This document shows, in pieces, positions 1 through 7,373 of a stretch of 23,903 bases of DNA. The DNA is from an uncultured Prevotella sp. (GTDB lineage: Bacteria > Bacteroidota > Bacteroidia > Bacteroidales > Bacteroidaceae). Position 1 is the first letter of the stretch. Each line of letters opens with the position of its first letter. The stretch covers positions 1 through 23,903 of the forward strand of contig URYG01000021.1 in the NCBI GenBank assembly GCA_900551985.1, written 5' to 3'. Made by a program: the position numbers and the translations under genes. The notes below the pieces were generated by a model. That model searched no databases and was not told the DNA's origin. It was given only the letters and a program-made list of their open reading frames with translations.

Positions 1-38
1 GGTCAAGGCGGCAACAGCACCAAGAAAGCGCCGCACAA

Positions 39-126
39 CAGCTGTTGTGCGCTTGCACATCAGGTGATGTGCGCTTGCATAGCAGCTGTTGTGCAAGTGT
101 TTTTCAGCTGTTGTACGATAAAAAAA
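39..126. repeat. 22-bp tandem repeat, four decaying copies
   Basis: Units begin with CAG at 39, 61, 83 and 105, an exact 22-bp period. The first ten bases of the copies read CAGCTGTTGT, CAGGTGATGT, CAGCTGTTGT and CAGCTGTTGT. Similarity falls off toward the 3' half of the later copies. Copy 1 overlaps a perfect 18-bp palindrome at 33-50, and copies 1 and 2 together form an 8-bp-arm inverted repeat at 55-72. The array lies downstream of the desulfoferrodoxin gene. Bases 1-38 before it hold no recognisable gene. Function unknown. Confidence 0.75.
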
Positions 127-157
127 GACCATCTTCCCAATGCCGGGAAAATGGTCT
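121..157 (-). terminator. Intrinsic terminator after desulfoferrodoxin gene
   Basis: The arms AGACCAT (126-132) and ATGGTCT (151-157) pair. Inside them TTCCC (134-138) and GGGAA (145-149) pair around a 6-base loop. On the minus strand the hairpin is followed by a run of T (complement of the A run at 121-126), as expected of a terminator about 20 bases past the stop codon. The plus strand also has a T-rich tail, so it may work in both directions. Confidence 0.8.
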
Positions 158-178
158 CTTGTATCTTTTCTCTGTACT

Positions 179-556
179 TTATCCTTTCCACAATCCGTGG
201 AGATTGCAGTATTCGCGAGCTGTAACATCCTTGGCTTCAGCGCTTGTCATGAAGATGGCTTCCGGCTTTTCGCCCGGCTTCAATTCATGGCGAAGCACAT
301 CGGTAGGGGTGAGCAGCTCTATCCACTGGATGTAATGCTCCGGGAGCATCGGATGCTCCACGCTTCCTACTGTTACGCGGTAACCGCCCTCGATAGGTTC
401 TATCACTGGTACGTGCTTCTCCTTGGCGCCATCGCTGGTGTTTTCCTTCATCAGCTTCATCGGCTGGCCACAGCAGCTGAGCACGGCTCCTGGGTTTACT
501 ACTTCTACCACGTTGCCGCAAACCTGGCAGCGGTAGATTTCTCTAATCTTCGTCAT
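179..556 (-). CDS. dfx: Desulfoferrodoxin (superoxide reductase)
   Basis: Cytoplasmic superoxide reductase, which reduces superoxide to hydrogen peroxide without making oxygen. The 125-residue product has both domains of the two-iron type. The N-terminal desulforedoxin domain has Cys10, Cys13 and the Cys29-Cys30 pair for the FeS4 centre. The catalytic domain has the EKHVP motif (Glu46, Lys47, His48), His68 and His74 in HPMLPEHY, and Cys117 and His120 in YCNLHG for the square-pyramidal iron. Length matches the family (about 125-128 residues). The start at 556 is chosen because TAGGAGGA sits just upstream, an unusually strong ribosome binding site for this phylum, and because the family begins there; an in-frame start 18 codons earlier is unlikely. 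It lies 105 bases downstream of rubredoxin on the same strand and is probably co-transcribed with it, its likely electron donor. Confidence 0.95.
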   Translation of the reverse strand: MTKIREIYRCQVCGNVVEVVNPGAVLSCCGQPMKLMKENTSDGAKEKHVPVIEPIEGGYRVTVGSVEHPMLPEHYIQWIELLTPTDVLRHELKPGEKPEAIFMTSAEAKDVTAREYCNLHGLWKG

Positions 557-661
557 AATGGTTCCTCCTATTATTTTATGAATGTATTGCCCGAATATCA
601 GGCATTTCATTCTGATGATTTCTTTGCTAGGATTTCCTTCGGGTGATTCCCCAAAAGAGCC

Positions 662-826
662 TTATTCCTCTACAAGGCTGAAATCGTCCTTGCCTACTCC
701 GCAAAGAGGGCAAACCCAATCATCTGGGATATCCTCGAATGCAGTACCTGGAGCGATGCCGCCCTCTGGATCTCCTACTTCTGGATCATAAATCCAACCA
801 CAAACGTCACATACATATTTCTTCAT
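662..826 (-). CDS. Rubredoxin
   Basis: Small cytoplasmic one-electron carrier with a mononuclear FeS4 centre. The 54-residue product has the two canonical knuckles, CDVCG (Cys6, Cys9) and CPLCG (Cys39, Cys42), the conserved WIYDPEVGDP stretch and an aromatic core, and ends in an acidic tail. Length is typical of the family. The start at 826 follows AGAAAGGAAACATT, a plausible ribosome binding site; the open frame upstream has no rubredoxin character and is treated as leader. It is the first gene of a probable two-gene unit with desulfoferrodoxin, for which rubredoxin is the established electron donor in anaerobes. A Bacteroidota promoter lies upstream at 956-987, leaving a leader of roughly 120 bases. 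Confidence 0.95.
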   Translation of the reverse strand: MKKYVCDVCGWIYDPEVGDPEGGIAPGTAFEDIPDDWVCPLCGVGKDDFSLVEE

Positions 827-955
827 AATGTTTCCTTTCTTCTTTTTTATATTAATAATCTTGTTCTTGTAGCCGTTATTAGAAAAGTACTGCTGCATAT
901 CTGGGAATATCCTATTATTCAGATGCTTTACCGCACTTCTTTCTGACCGACAATG

Positions 956-987
956 CAAAGATACGAATACTTTTTCTAACTTCCAAA
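956..987 (-). promoter_or_regulatory. Bacteroidota-type promoter for rubredoxin-dfx
   Basis: On the minus strand the -7 element TATCTTTG (956-963) fits TAnnTTTG exactly. A -33 TTTG (984-987) lies 20 bp upstream, the spacing typical of the main Bacteroidota sigma factor. The predicted start of transcription is near 950. Nothing else is seen between this promoter and the fucosidase promoter at about 1150 except AT-rich sequence. Confidence 0.8.
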
Positions 988-1145
988 TAAAATTGAATAA
1001 ATTATAATTTTATTATATCTTTTAAATTCTAGTAACATTGTTTCTTTCCCCTAAAACTCCTTTCTTATCCCCATTCCTGGTCTTCCTTATTCTCGCTGCA
1101 GGCATCTTTTTTATCCTATATATAGAGTTTTTTGTGTTTTATCGC

Positions 1146-1174
1146 TTTGCTCTGAAAAAAAAGTTGTATATTTG
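1146..1174 (+). promoter_or_regulatory. Probable promoter for fucosidase gene
   Basis: TATATTTG at 1167-1174 fits the -7 consensus exactly. The nearest TTTG, at 1146-1149, is 17 bp away, slightly short of the usual 19-20. The predicted start near 1181 places the in-frame start codon at 1038 upstream of the transcript, so the true start must be 1206 or 1218. Confidence 0.65.
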
Positions 1175-1205
1175 CACCATCATAACTAACTATAACAATT
1201 TTATT

Positions 1206-2561
1206 ATGGGAATTAAAATGAATTTCAAGTCACAATTATGTGCCGCAATCCTTACTTTGGGTTGCTCTTGCCTTTCGGCTAATGCCATGGTTGCGAATGA
1301 TGCTGCCAAGGAAAACAAGGCTCAGCATTATCAGCCATCAGCAGAAAACCTGGAATCACGCAAACAGTTCCAGGACGATAAGTTCGGTATCTTCCTGCAT
1401 TGGGGATTGTACAGCATGCTCGCTACCGGAGAATGGACAATGACCAATAAGGACCTGAACTACAAGGAATATGCCAAGCTGGCTGGCGGTTTCTATCCTT
1501 CTAAGTTTGATGCTGCCAAATGGGTGGCTGCCATCAAGGCTTCAGGTGCCAAGTATATCTGCTTCACCACTCGCCACCACGAGGGATTCTCTATGTTCAA
1601 GACCAAGTATTCTGATTATAATATCGTAGATGCTACTCCTTTCCGCCGCGACATCGTGAAGGAGCTGGCTGATGAGTGCCACAAGCAGGGCATCGCTTTG
1701 CACTTTTATTACTCTCATATCGACTGGTATCGTGAGGATGCCGTTTGGGGAAGAACGGGTAGAGGTACAGGCCGCCCTAACCCAGAGGGTAACTGGAAGA
1801 GCTACTATCAGTTTATGAACAACCAGCTTACTGAGCTTCTTACCAACTACGGTAAGGTGAGATGTATCTGGTTTGACGGATTGTGGGATCAGGATCAGAA
1901 TCCTAACTTCGACTGGCAGTTGCCTGAGCAGTATGAGCTGATTCATCGCCTGCAGCCAGGTTGCCTGATTGTGAACAACCATCATTCTGCTCCTTTCGAG
2001 GGCGAGGATGTTCAGGCATTCGAGCGTGACCTTCCTGGTGAGAACAAGGCTGGATTGTCTGGTCAGGATATCAGCCGCCTGCCTCTCGAAACCTGCGAGA
2101 CGATGAACGGCATGTGGGGTTACAAGATTACCGATCAGGATTATAAATCTACCAAGACGCTGGTACATTACCTGGTGAATGCAGCTGGCAAGAATGCCAA
2201 CCTGCTGATGAACATCGGCCCTCAGCCAGATGGTGAGCTTCCAGCAGTAGCATTGGAGCGCCTGGCAGAGATGGGTGAGTGGATGAAGACTTACGGCGAA
2301 ACCATCTATGGTACCCGTGGTGGCATCGTGGCTCCTCATGATTGGGGTGTTACTACCCAGAAGGGCAACCGTCTTTTCGTTCATATCCTGAACCTGAAGG
2401 ATAAGAGCCTCTTCCTGCCTCTCGGAAACAAGAAGGTGAAGAAGGCATTCGACTTTGCCAGCAAGAAGCCGGTGAAGGTTCAGAAGTGCGAAGGTGGCGT
2501 GCTCCTGAATCTCGGAGAGGTTCCTACAGAGATGGATAAGGTTGTGGAAATCGCACTCTAA
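1206..2561 (+). CDS. Secreted alpha-L-fucosidase (GH29)
   Basis: Retaining exo-fucosidase that removes alpha-linked L-fucose from host or dietary glycans. Numbering is from the second start at 1218 (447 residues); 1206 adds four residues. A signal peptide at 1-23 ends SANA, so export to the periplasm or beyond is likely. The GH29 barrel follows: HWGLYS at 61-66, the TTRHHEGF motif at 117-124, and WFDG at 218-221 whose Asp220 is the family nucleophile. C-terminal residues from about 370 look like the small beta domain. Cys16 sits in TLGC, a poor lipobox, so a lipoprotein is possible but not favoured. No SusC/SusD genes or other glycosidases are nearby, so it does not sit in an evident polysaccharide utilisation locus. 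The start is set by the promoter at 1167. Confidence 0.93.
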   Translation: MGIKMNFKSQLCAAILTLGCSCLSANAMVANDAAKENKAQHYQPSAENLESRKQFQDDKFGIFLHWGLYSMLATGEWTMTNKDLNYKEYAKLAGGFYPSKFDAAKWVAAIKASGAKYICFTTRHHEGFSMFKTKYSDYNIVDATPFRRDIVKELADECHKQGIALHFYYSHIDWYREDAVWGRTGRGTGRPNPEGNWKSYYQFMNNQLTELLTNYGKVRCIWFDGLWDQDQNPNFDWQLPEQYELIHRLQPGCLIVNNHHSAPFEGEDVQAFERDLPGENKAGLSGQDISRLPLETCETMNGMWGYKITDQDYKSTKTLVHYLVNAAGKNANLLMNIGPQPDGELPAVALERLAEMGEWMKTYGETIYGTRGGIVAPHDWGVTTQKGNRLFVHILNLKDKSLFLPLGNKKVKKAFDFASKKPVKVQKCEGGVLLNLGEVPTEMDKVVEIAL

Positions 2562-2584
2562 GATTGTGTGAATAATATATTGGA

Positions 2585-2627
2585 AAAGTGTCGTAATCTC
2601 CTGGTATATTGGAGATTGCGACACTTT
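2585..2627. terminator. Bidirectional terminator between fucosidase and cutC
   Basis: A 17-bp stem (2585-2601 with 2611-2627) has one G-U pair and a 9-base loop. It sits between two convergent genes, 23 bases after the fucosidase stop and 18 bases before the cutC stop. The plus-strand tail is CTTGTTTTG. Confidence 0.85.
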
Positions 2628-2645
2628 CTTGTTTTGTGGGAAAAA

Positions 2646-3437
2646 CTATCCCAAAAGGTTGGCGATGGTTTGCTTTACTCTTTCTGCGGAAGTGACAGGA
2701 GAGTTGCTTTCATCAGCGCCCTCGGCACCCATATACACGTTGGTATTGAGCAGCTTCATCTTGCTAGGCACGTTGACTCTTGCCGAGAAGTGATATTCGT
2801 GGATACCTGTAGCATCGAAGATGGTGCGGATGTTATCCTCGTTAACGCCACATCCGGCAAGGAGGATGATGCGTCCGGCTGCTGCCTGCCTGAGCTCTGA
2901 GAGAAGCGCTACGCCTTCTACTGCCTTAGGTTGCTGACCCGATGTAAGGATGCGGTCGCAACCCAGGGAGATGATGTCTTCCAAGGCTTTCTGAGGGTTG
3001 GCTGCACGGTCGAAGGCACGGTGGAAGGTAACGCTCATCGGCTTCAGTTCTTTGCCGTCTTTCGCCTGTTCGTCACAGCCTTTCGCCAGTTCCACGAGTC
3101 GGCGGTTCGCCTCCATATCCACCTCTCCGTCTTCTGTGAGGCATCCTATCACTACGCCATCCACGCCCAGTTTTCTGCAGAGGCGGATATCCTCCTCCAT
3201 GCGTTCAATCTCCAGCGGAGTGTAGAGAAAATCGCCACCACGAGGGCGGATGATGACGTGGAGCAAGGTCTTATCCAGCAACTTTCGGGCAACCTTTATC
3301 TCGCCATACGATGGGGTAGTGCCACCCTCAGGTATGCCTGCACACAGTTCCACACGGTTGGCTCCCCCTTCCTGCGCAGCCAGACAGCTTTCTACGCTGT
3401 TGGCGCATATTTCAAACTTAAAATCGTCTCTGTTCAT
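2646..3437 (-). CDS. cutC: CutC family protein (PF03932)
   Basis: TIM-barrel protein of the CutC family, named for copper homeostasis in E. coli; the biochemical role is not settled, so the copper label should be read as family naming. The 263 residues carry the family signatures in order: FEICANSVES (8-17), GGANRVELC (24-32), IIRPRGGDFLY (62-72), VTFHRAFD (136-143), ILTSG (163-167), AGCGVN (194-199) and HFSAR (216-220). A loop around 119-132 rich in charged residues is slightly longer than in the E. coli protein (about 248 residues). It stands alone on the minus strand, convergent with the fucosidase gene and divergent from the transglutaminase gene. A -7 element TATCTTTG lies upstream at 3520-3527; the sequence before the start is A-rich with no clear Shine-Dalgarno site. 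Confidence 0.93.
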   Translation of the reverse strand: MNRDDFKFEICANSVESCLAAQEGGANRVELCAGIPEGGTTPSYGEIKVARKLLDKTLLHVIIRPRGGDFLYTPLEIERMEEDIRLCRKLGVDGVVIGCLTEDGEVDMEANRRLVELAKGCDEQAKDGKELKPMSVTFHRAFDRAANPQKALEDIISLGCDRILTSGQQPKAVEGVALLSELRQAAAGRIILLAGCGVNEDNIRTIFDATGIHEYHFSARVNVPSKMKLLNTNVYMGAEGADESNSPVTSAERVKQTIANLLG

Positions 3438-3519
3438 AGTTTCTAATTTTTCTTTCTATTTTAGTTATTTGATTATTACTAATTTTTTCTATTTTTACTT
3501 GATTTCTCAATTTTTGCTG

Positions 3520-3527
3520 CAAAGATA
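3520..3527 (-). promoter_or_regulatory. -7 element for cutC
   Basis: TATCTTTG on the minus strand fits TAnnTTTG exactly, 83 bases before the cutC start. No convincing -33 TTTG is seen at the right spacing. Confidence 0.5.
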
Positions 3528-3571
3528 ACATTTTTTCTTTTGGGGATGGCTATTATTTCGAAAAAAAACAT

Positions 3572-3579
3572 TATTTTTG
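3572..3579 (+). promoter_or_regulatory. -7 element for transglutaminase-fold gene
   Basis: TATTTTTG fits TAnnTTTG, 71 bases before the start at 3651. The -33 region is not recognisable. It is divergent from the cutC -7 element about 45 bp away. Confidence 0.5.
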
Positions 3580-3650
3580 CAGAAAGTTTATAACGAGACA
3601 TCAATATATTAACTGGAAAATAATTATAGTAATTAAAAAGCTAACTAACA

Positions 3651-6314
3651 ATGAGAAAGTTTTTAGTAATGTTCGCCATTACATTCTTAGCCTCTTGGCA
3701 GACAATGTTGGCAGCAAACGGCCACTTCATTACCGATGCAGCTTATCGCACGAAAGTGGAAACGGCCTTCAAACAGAAGGTAAATCTTGTAGGTAAGCAG
3801 TTTTATGACCAGAAGATGCTCAAGAAGCAGAAAGCTACAGCCGATGAGCAGGGAGCCTTGCAGTTCCTCTATGCCTACATGCCTGTGGCTGATGTAACCG
3901 ACTATCCTACCAGCTTCTTCCTGGAGAATGTGCGCACCAGTTTCGAGGCACGCCAGCAGATGGCTTGGGGAAACAAGGTGCCTGAGTTGCTCTTCCGCCA
4001 TTTCGTGCTCCCTGTGCGCATCAACAATGAGAACCTGGATAATTCGCGTATGGTATTCTTCAAGGAATTGAAGGAGCGCGTAAAGGGTATGGGTATGAAG
4101 GATGCTATCCTCGAGGTGAACCACTGGTGCCACGAGCTGGTAACCTATCAGCCATCCGACGGCCGTACTTCAGCACCTCTTTCTACCATCCGTTCGGCTT
4201 ACGGCCGCTGCGGTGAGCAGAGTACCTTTACGGTAGCTGCCCTGAGAGCGATCGGCATTCCTGCACGCCAGGTTTATACCCCACGCTGGGCACATACCGA
4301 CGATAACCACGCCTGGGTAGAGGCTTGGGCAGACGGAATCTGGTATTTCCTGGGTGCCTGCGAGCCGGAAGCTGTACTGAATCTGGCTTGGTTTAATGCT
4401 CCTGCATCCCGTGCGATGCTGATGCATACCAAGGCGTTCGGCGACTACAATGGTCCTGAGGAGGTAATGCTCCGCACTTCCAACTATACCGAGATCAACC
4501 TCATCGACAACTACGGTTCTTCTGCCCGCATCGACTTCGAAATCGTAGATGCAGCAGGCAATCCTGTAGATGGAGCCAAGGTGGACTTCAAAATCTACAA
4601 CTATGCAGAGTTCTGCACCGTAGTAACCAAATATACAGGTGCTGATGGTGCCACCTTCCTTTCTGCCGGCAAGGGCGATATGATGATCTGGGCATCCAAG
4701 AACGGCAAGTACGGCTTTGCCAAGGCATCTTTCGGCAAGGACAAGAAGGTGGTGGTTCGCATGGATCATCAGGTAACAGCTTCTGGTGCTGAGCAGAAGA
4801 CCATCCTCTTCCGCGATTCCTTCGATATCGTTCCTCCTCCAGAGCATGCCAACATCCCAGAGGTATCTGCCGAGGCAAGAGCCAAGAACCTGGAGCGCTT
4901 TGCCTATGAGGATTCTATCCGTCACGCCTATCTTGCTACCTTCTACAACAAGGAGAGTGCATTGCAGGCTCTGAAGGATAATGGTCTTGCAGCAGGTTCT
5001 GAGGAGAATACCCAGAAGATAGTGAAGTATCTGGTAGGTTCAAGCGGCAACCACCGTGTCATCCTCACCTTCCTGAAGAATCACAAGGATCGTATCGACC
5101 GTGCCGTCAAGCTGCTCGGTACCTTGAGTGCCAAGGACTTGAGAGATATGCAGATGGATATCCTGGAAGATAACTTCAATGCCAAGAGCGACCAGCTTTC
5201 TCCTCGCGTGGAAAACGAGATGATCATCACTCCGTTCAAGCAGTTCTTCGAGAAGGAGTTTGCCAAGCAGCAGGTTGCCTTCAAGAACAATCCTAATCTC
5301 CTGGTAGAGTGGGTGAAGAAGAATATCCGCATCAATCCAGACCTGAAGGCGCTGCAGATTGCCCAGACACCTATCGGCGTATATCGTTCACGCCTTACAG
5401 ATGCCCGCTCTCGCAAGGTATTCTTCGTAGATGTAGCCAGAAGCTTGGGCATCGAGGCTCAGGTGGATGAGGTGACCAAGAAGACTCAGTATAAGAATGC
5501 CAATGGTGGCGAATGGATTGACGTAGATTTCGACAATGCCGTGCAGAAGGCTTCTGCCATGGGCAAGTTCGTGATGAACTACAAGGATAATGGTGCTGTG
5601 GATGATCCTAAGTACTACAGCCACTTCACTATCCACCGCATCAATCCTGATGGTTCTACTTCGCTTCTGGAGTATCCTGAGGAGGGTTGTACCTGGAGCG
5701 GTACCTTCAAGAATGGTGTAGATCTGGATGAGGGCGACTATGCCCTGGTATCAGGTACCCGTCTTGCCAACGGTGGTGTGCTGGCAGAGATGCAGCTGTT
5801 CCATGTCAAGCAGGGTGCTACTACCCAGGTGAATATGAACCTGCGCAGTTCTGAGACAGAGATTACCGTGAAGGGTAACTTCAATTCTGAATCCAAGTTC
5901 ATCCTCTTGCCAAGCAATCAGGAGGTTAGCCTTTTGAGCCAGACAGGTCGCGGCTACTTCGTAACAGGTATGATCGGTGTAGGTCAGGAGCCAACCAACC
6001 ACGCCTTGAAGGACATCGCCAAGGTGGCACAGGTATTCGAGAAGTGGGGTCGTCCTATCGTTATTCTCTTTGAGGATGAGGCATCAGCCAAGAAGTTCAG
6101 AATCTCAGAGTTCCCTGGTTTGCCAAAGAACATCATCTTCGGTATCGACAAGGATGGTTCCTGCCGCAAGGAGATGGTGGAGAACATGAAGCTTCAGAAC
6201 AAGAACCTGCTCCCAATCTTCACGATTTCTGATACCTTCAACAGAGTGGTATTCCTCTCTCAGGGTTATACCATCGGATTGGGTGAGCAGCTGGAATCAG
6301 TGATCAAGAGATTA
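3651..6314 (+). CDS. Secreted transglutaminase-fold protein, probable peptidase-like
   Basis: Exported 888-residue protein with a signal peptide (1-22, cut near MLAA). A transglutaminase/papain-like core lies at about 150-245: Cys187 in GRCGEQ and His220 in DNHAWVEAW are the expected nucleophile and base. The usual Asp four residues after the WY tryptophan is Gly235 in WYFLGACEPE, so the third catalytic residue is uncertain. An Ig-like carboxypeptidase-regulatory domain follows (about 290-370). Residues 545-628 look like a second, degenerate transglutaminase unit in which the Cys position is Ser/Arg (DARSRKVFFV). The last 125 residues (764-888) resemble a thioredoxin fold without CxxC. The substrate is unknown; proteolysis or crosslinking of envelope or glycoprotein substrates are both possible. 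It is monocistronic, ending before a strong terminator shared with the convergent operon. Confidence 0.85.
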
Positions 6315-6363
6315 TAAAAGCTGAGCGTTTCAGCGTTTCACTTCATTTTACGCTAGTACTTTT

Positions 6364-6383
6364 TTGCACGGGAGATAGTGCAA
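6364..6383. terminator. Small hairpin after transglutaminase-fold gene
   Basis: TTGCAC (6364-6369) pairs with GTGCAA (6378-6383) across an 8-base loop. It lies just before the stronger terminator at 6393 and could be an auxiliary structure. Just upstream, GCGTTTCA is directly repeated at about 6325-6340. Confidence 0.35.
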
Positions 6384-6392
6384 ACTCTATAT

Positions 6393-6434
6393 AAAAATAA
6401 AAGCCCAGAGCATTCCGCCTGGGCTTTTATTTTT
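6393..6434. terminator. Strong bidirectional terminator between convergent genes
   Basis: A perfect 16-bp stem (6393-6408 with 6419-6434) has the core GCCCAG/CTGGGC and a 10-base loop. The A/T arms give a U-tract in both directions. It ends both the transglutaminase gene and the four-gene operon coming from the other strand. Confidence 0.93.
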
Positions 6435-6475
6435 GAATCCTTCTTTTATTCTGCTATTTCTATCTTCTATAGCAT

Positions 6476-7348
6476 CTACTTCTTCACAGAGATGGTTTTG
6501 ATTTCTACCTGCATATCCTTGTCGGCTGTACGGTTCTTGGTAAGCCACTTCTGGAAATCCTCGTACTTCAATTCTCTAGGCAAACCGGCTACGGCATTGT
6601 CTATCGCCTTGATGAATGGGTTAGGCGAACTGATAACATAGATATAATTCGTTTCTGCCGCCTTTTCACAGGTCATCTTATATTCATCTACATCTGCCGG
6701 CTGAAAGAGCGGTGCAGCCGTCTTGGAATTGAAAAATACGTATCTCGTGTTGGCATCTATCCTCACCTTGCCATCCTGCGATGACTGATAAGGCAGCAGA
6801 CAGTAGGCATTCTTGCTGTCATCTATCAGATAAACGGCTACGTATCCCTTGGTAGATGACTGGTAGGAGAGATAGAGTTCGTCGCCACTCTTGAAGTTGT
6901 CGCTTTCGAATCTGTCTTCTGTGCCGTTTCTCAGAATCTTTGCCGCGAAACTGTTCTGTGTGGCAACCAGCTCCCGCGCTTTTCCGCTTACCGAGCATTT
7001 CACCACCAGCATGCCCTGCTCGTAGCTGATCTCGTACTTAGGTTCGCCGATGGTTTCCAGCCATTCGCCCTTCACATCACTGCTGCTCAGCGAGGTGAAA
7101 TCCGTCTGGGTAGAGCCGTTGGTATTGTTCATCAGGGTAGCGTTATGCTGCGCCACCACGGTGCCGAACTCATCGCCCAGGGCTTGAATCTGCGCTCTGC
7201 TCAGAGCCGTCTTCTTGGCTTGCTCCAGCGATACGTTTTCCGGTGCATGGTAGATGTATTCTCCGTGCACTTTCCTGGTGCGCTGGGCATAGCTGGTTGT
7301 AGCTACGCCCAGGAGCATCAGAATCATCACAAAAATGTAGTGTCTCAT
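6476..7348 (-). CDS. Secreted DUF4384 domain protein (operon gene 4)
   Basis: 290 residues with a signal peptide (1-21, cut after SYA). Residues 38-70 (EQAKKTALSRAQIQALGDEFG) resemble the N-terminal region of FlgT/LPP20-type proteins, a fold found in envelope-associated proteins. Residues about 145-235 are a DUF4384-like domain (PF14326), recognisable from GDELYLSYQSSTKGYVAVYL and the following LLPYQ. In other bacteria this domain is found in envelope proteins and next to caspase-like or kinase domains; its biochemical role is not established. Here it is the last gene of a four-gene minus-strand run, 25 bases after the caspase-like gene, which supports a joint function. The start at 7348 follows CAAGG, a modest ribosome binding site. 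No function can be assigned from sequence alone. Confidence 0.85.
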   Translation of the reverse strand: MRHYIFVMILMLLGVATTSYAQRTRKVHGEYIYHAPENVSLEQAKKTALSRAQIQALGDEFGTVVAQHNATLMNNTNGSTQTDFTSLSSSDVKGEWLETIGEPKYEISYEQGMLVVKCSVSGKARELVATQNSFAAKILRNGTEDRFESDNFKSGDELYLSYQSSTKGYVAVYLIDDSKNAYCLLPYQSSQDGKVRIDANTRYVFFNSKTAAPLFQPADVDEYKMTCEKAAETNYIYVISSPNPFIKAIDNAVAGLPRELKYEDFQKWLTKNRTADKDMQVEIKTISVKK

Positions 7349-7373
7349 CCTTGCTGATTTTTTAATGTTATTC

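Noticed and set aside
2..67. Possible C-terminal tail of an upstream plus-strand gene
   Set aside because: An open frame ends at TGA 65-67 with a basic tail, but it overlaps the tandem array and matches nothing I recognise; two other frames are also open here.
39..126. CRISPR array
   Set aside because: Units are directly adjacent with no spacers and decay in sequence; there are no cas genes.
1038..1205. Longer N-terminus for the fucosidase (start at 1038)
   Set aside because: It lies upstream of the predicted promoter and would place a second hydrophobic segment before a normal signal peptide.
1542..2624. Long antisense open frame across the fucosidase gene, and similar long frames opposite the caspase-like and mnmG genes
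   Set aside because: They mirror strongly coding strands, lack family motifs and have no ribosome binding sites or promoters.
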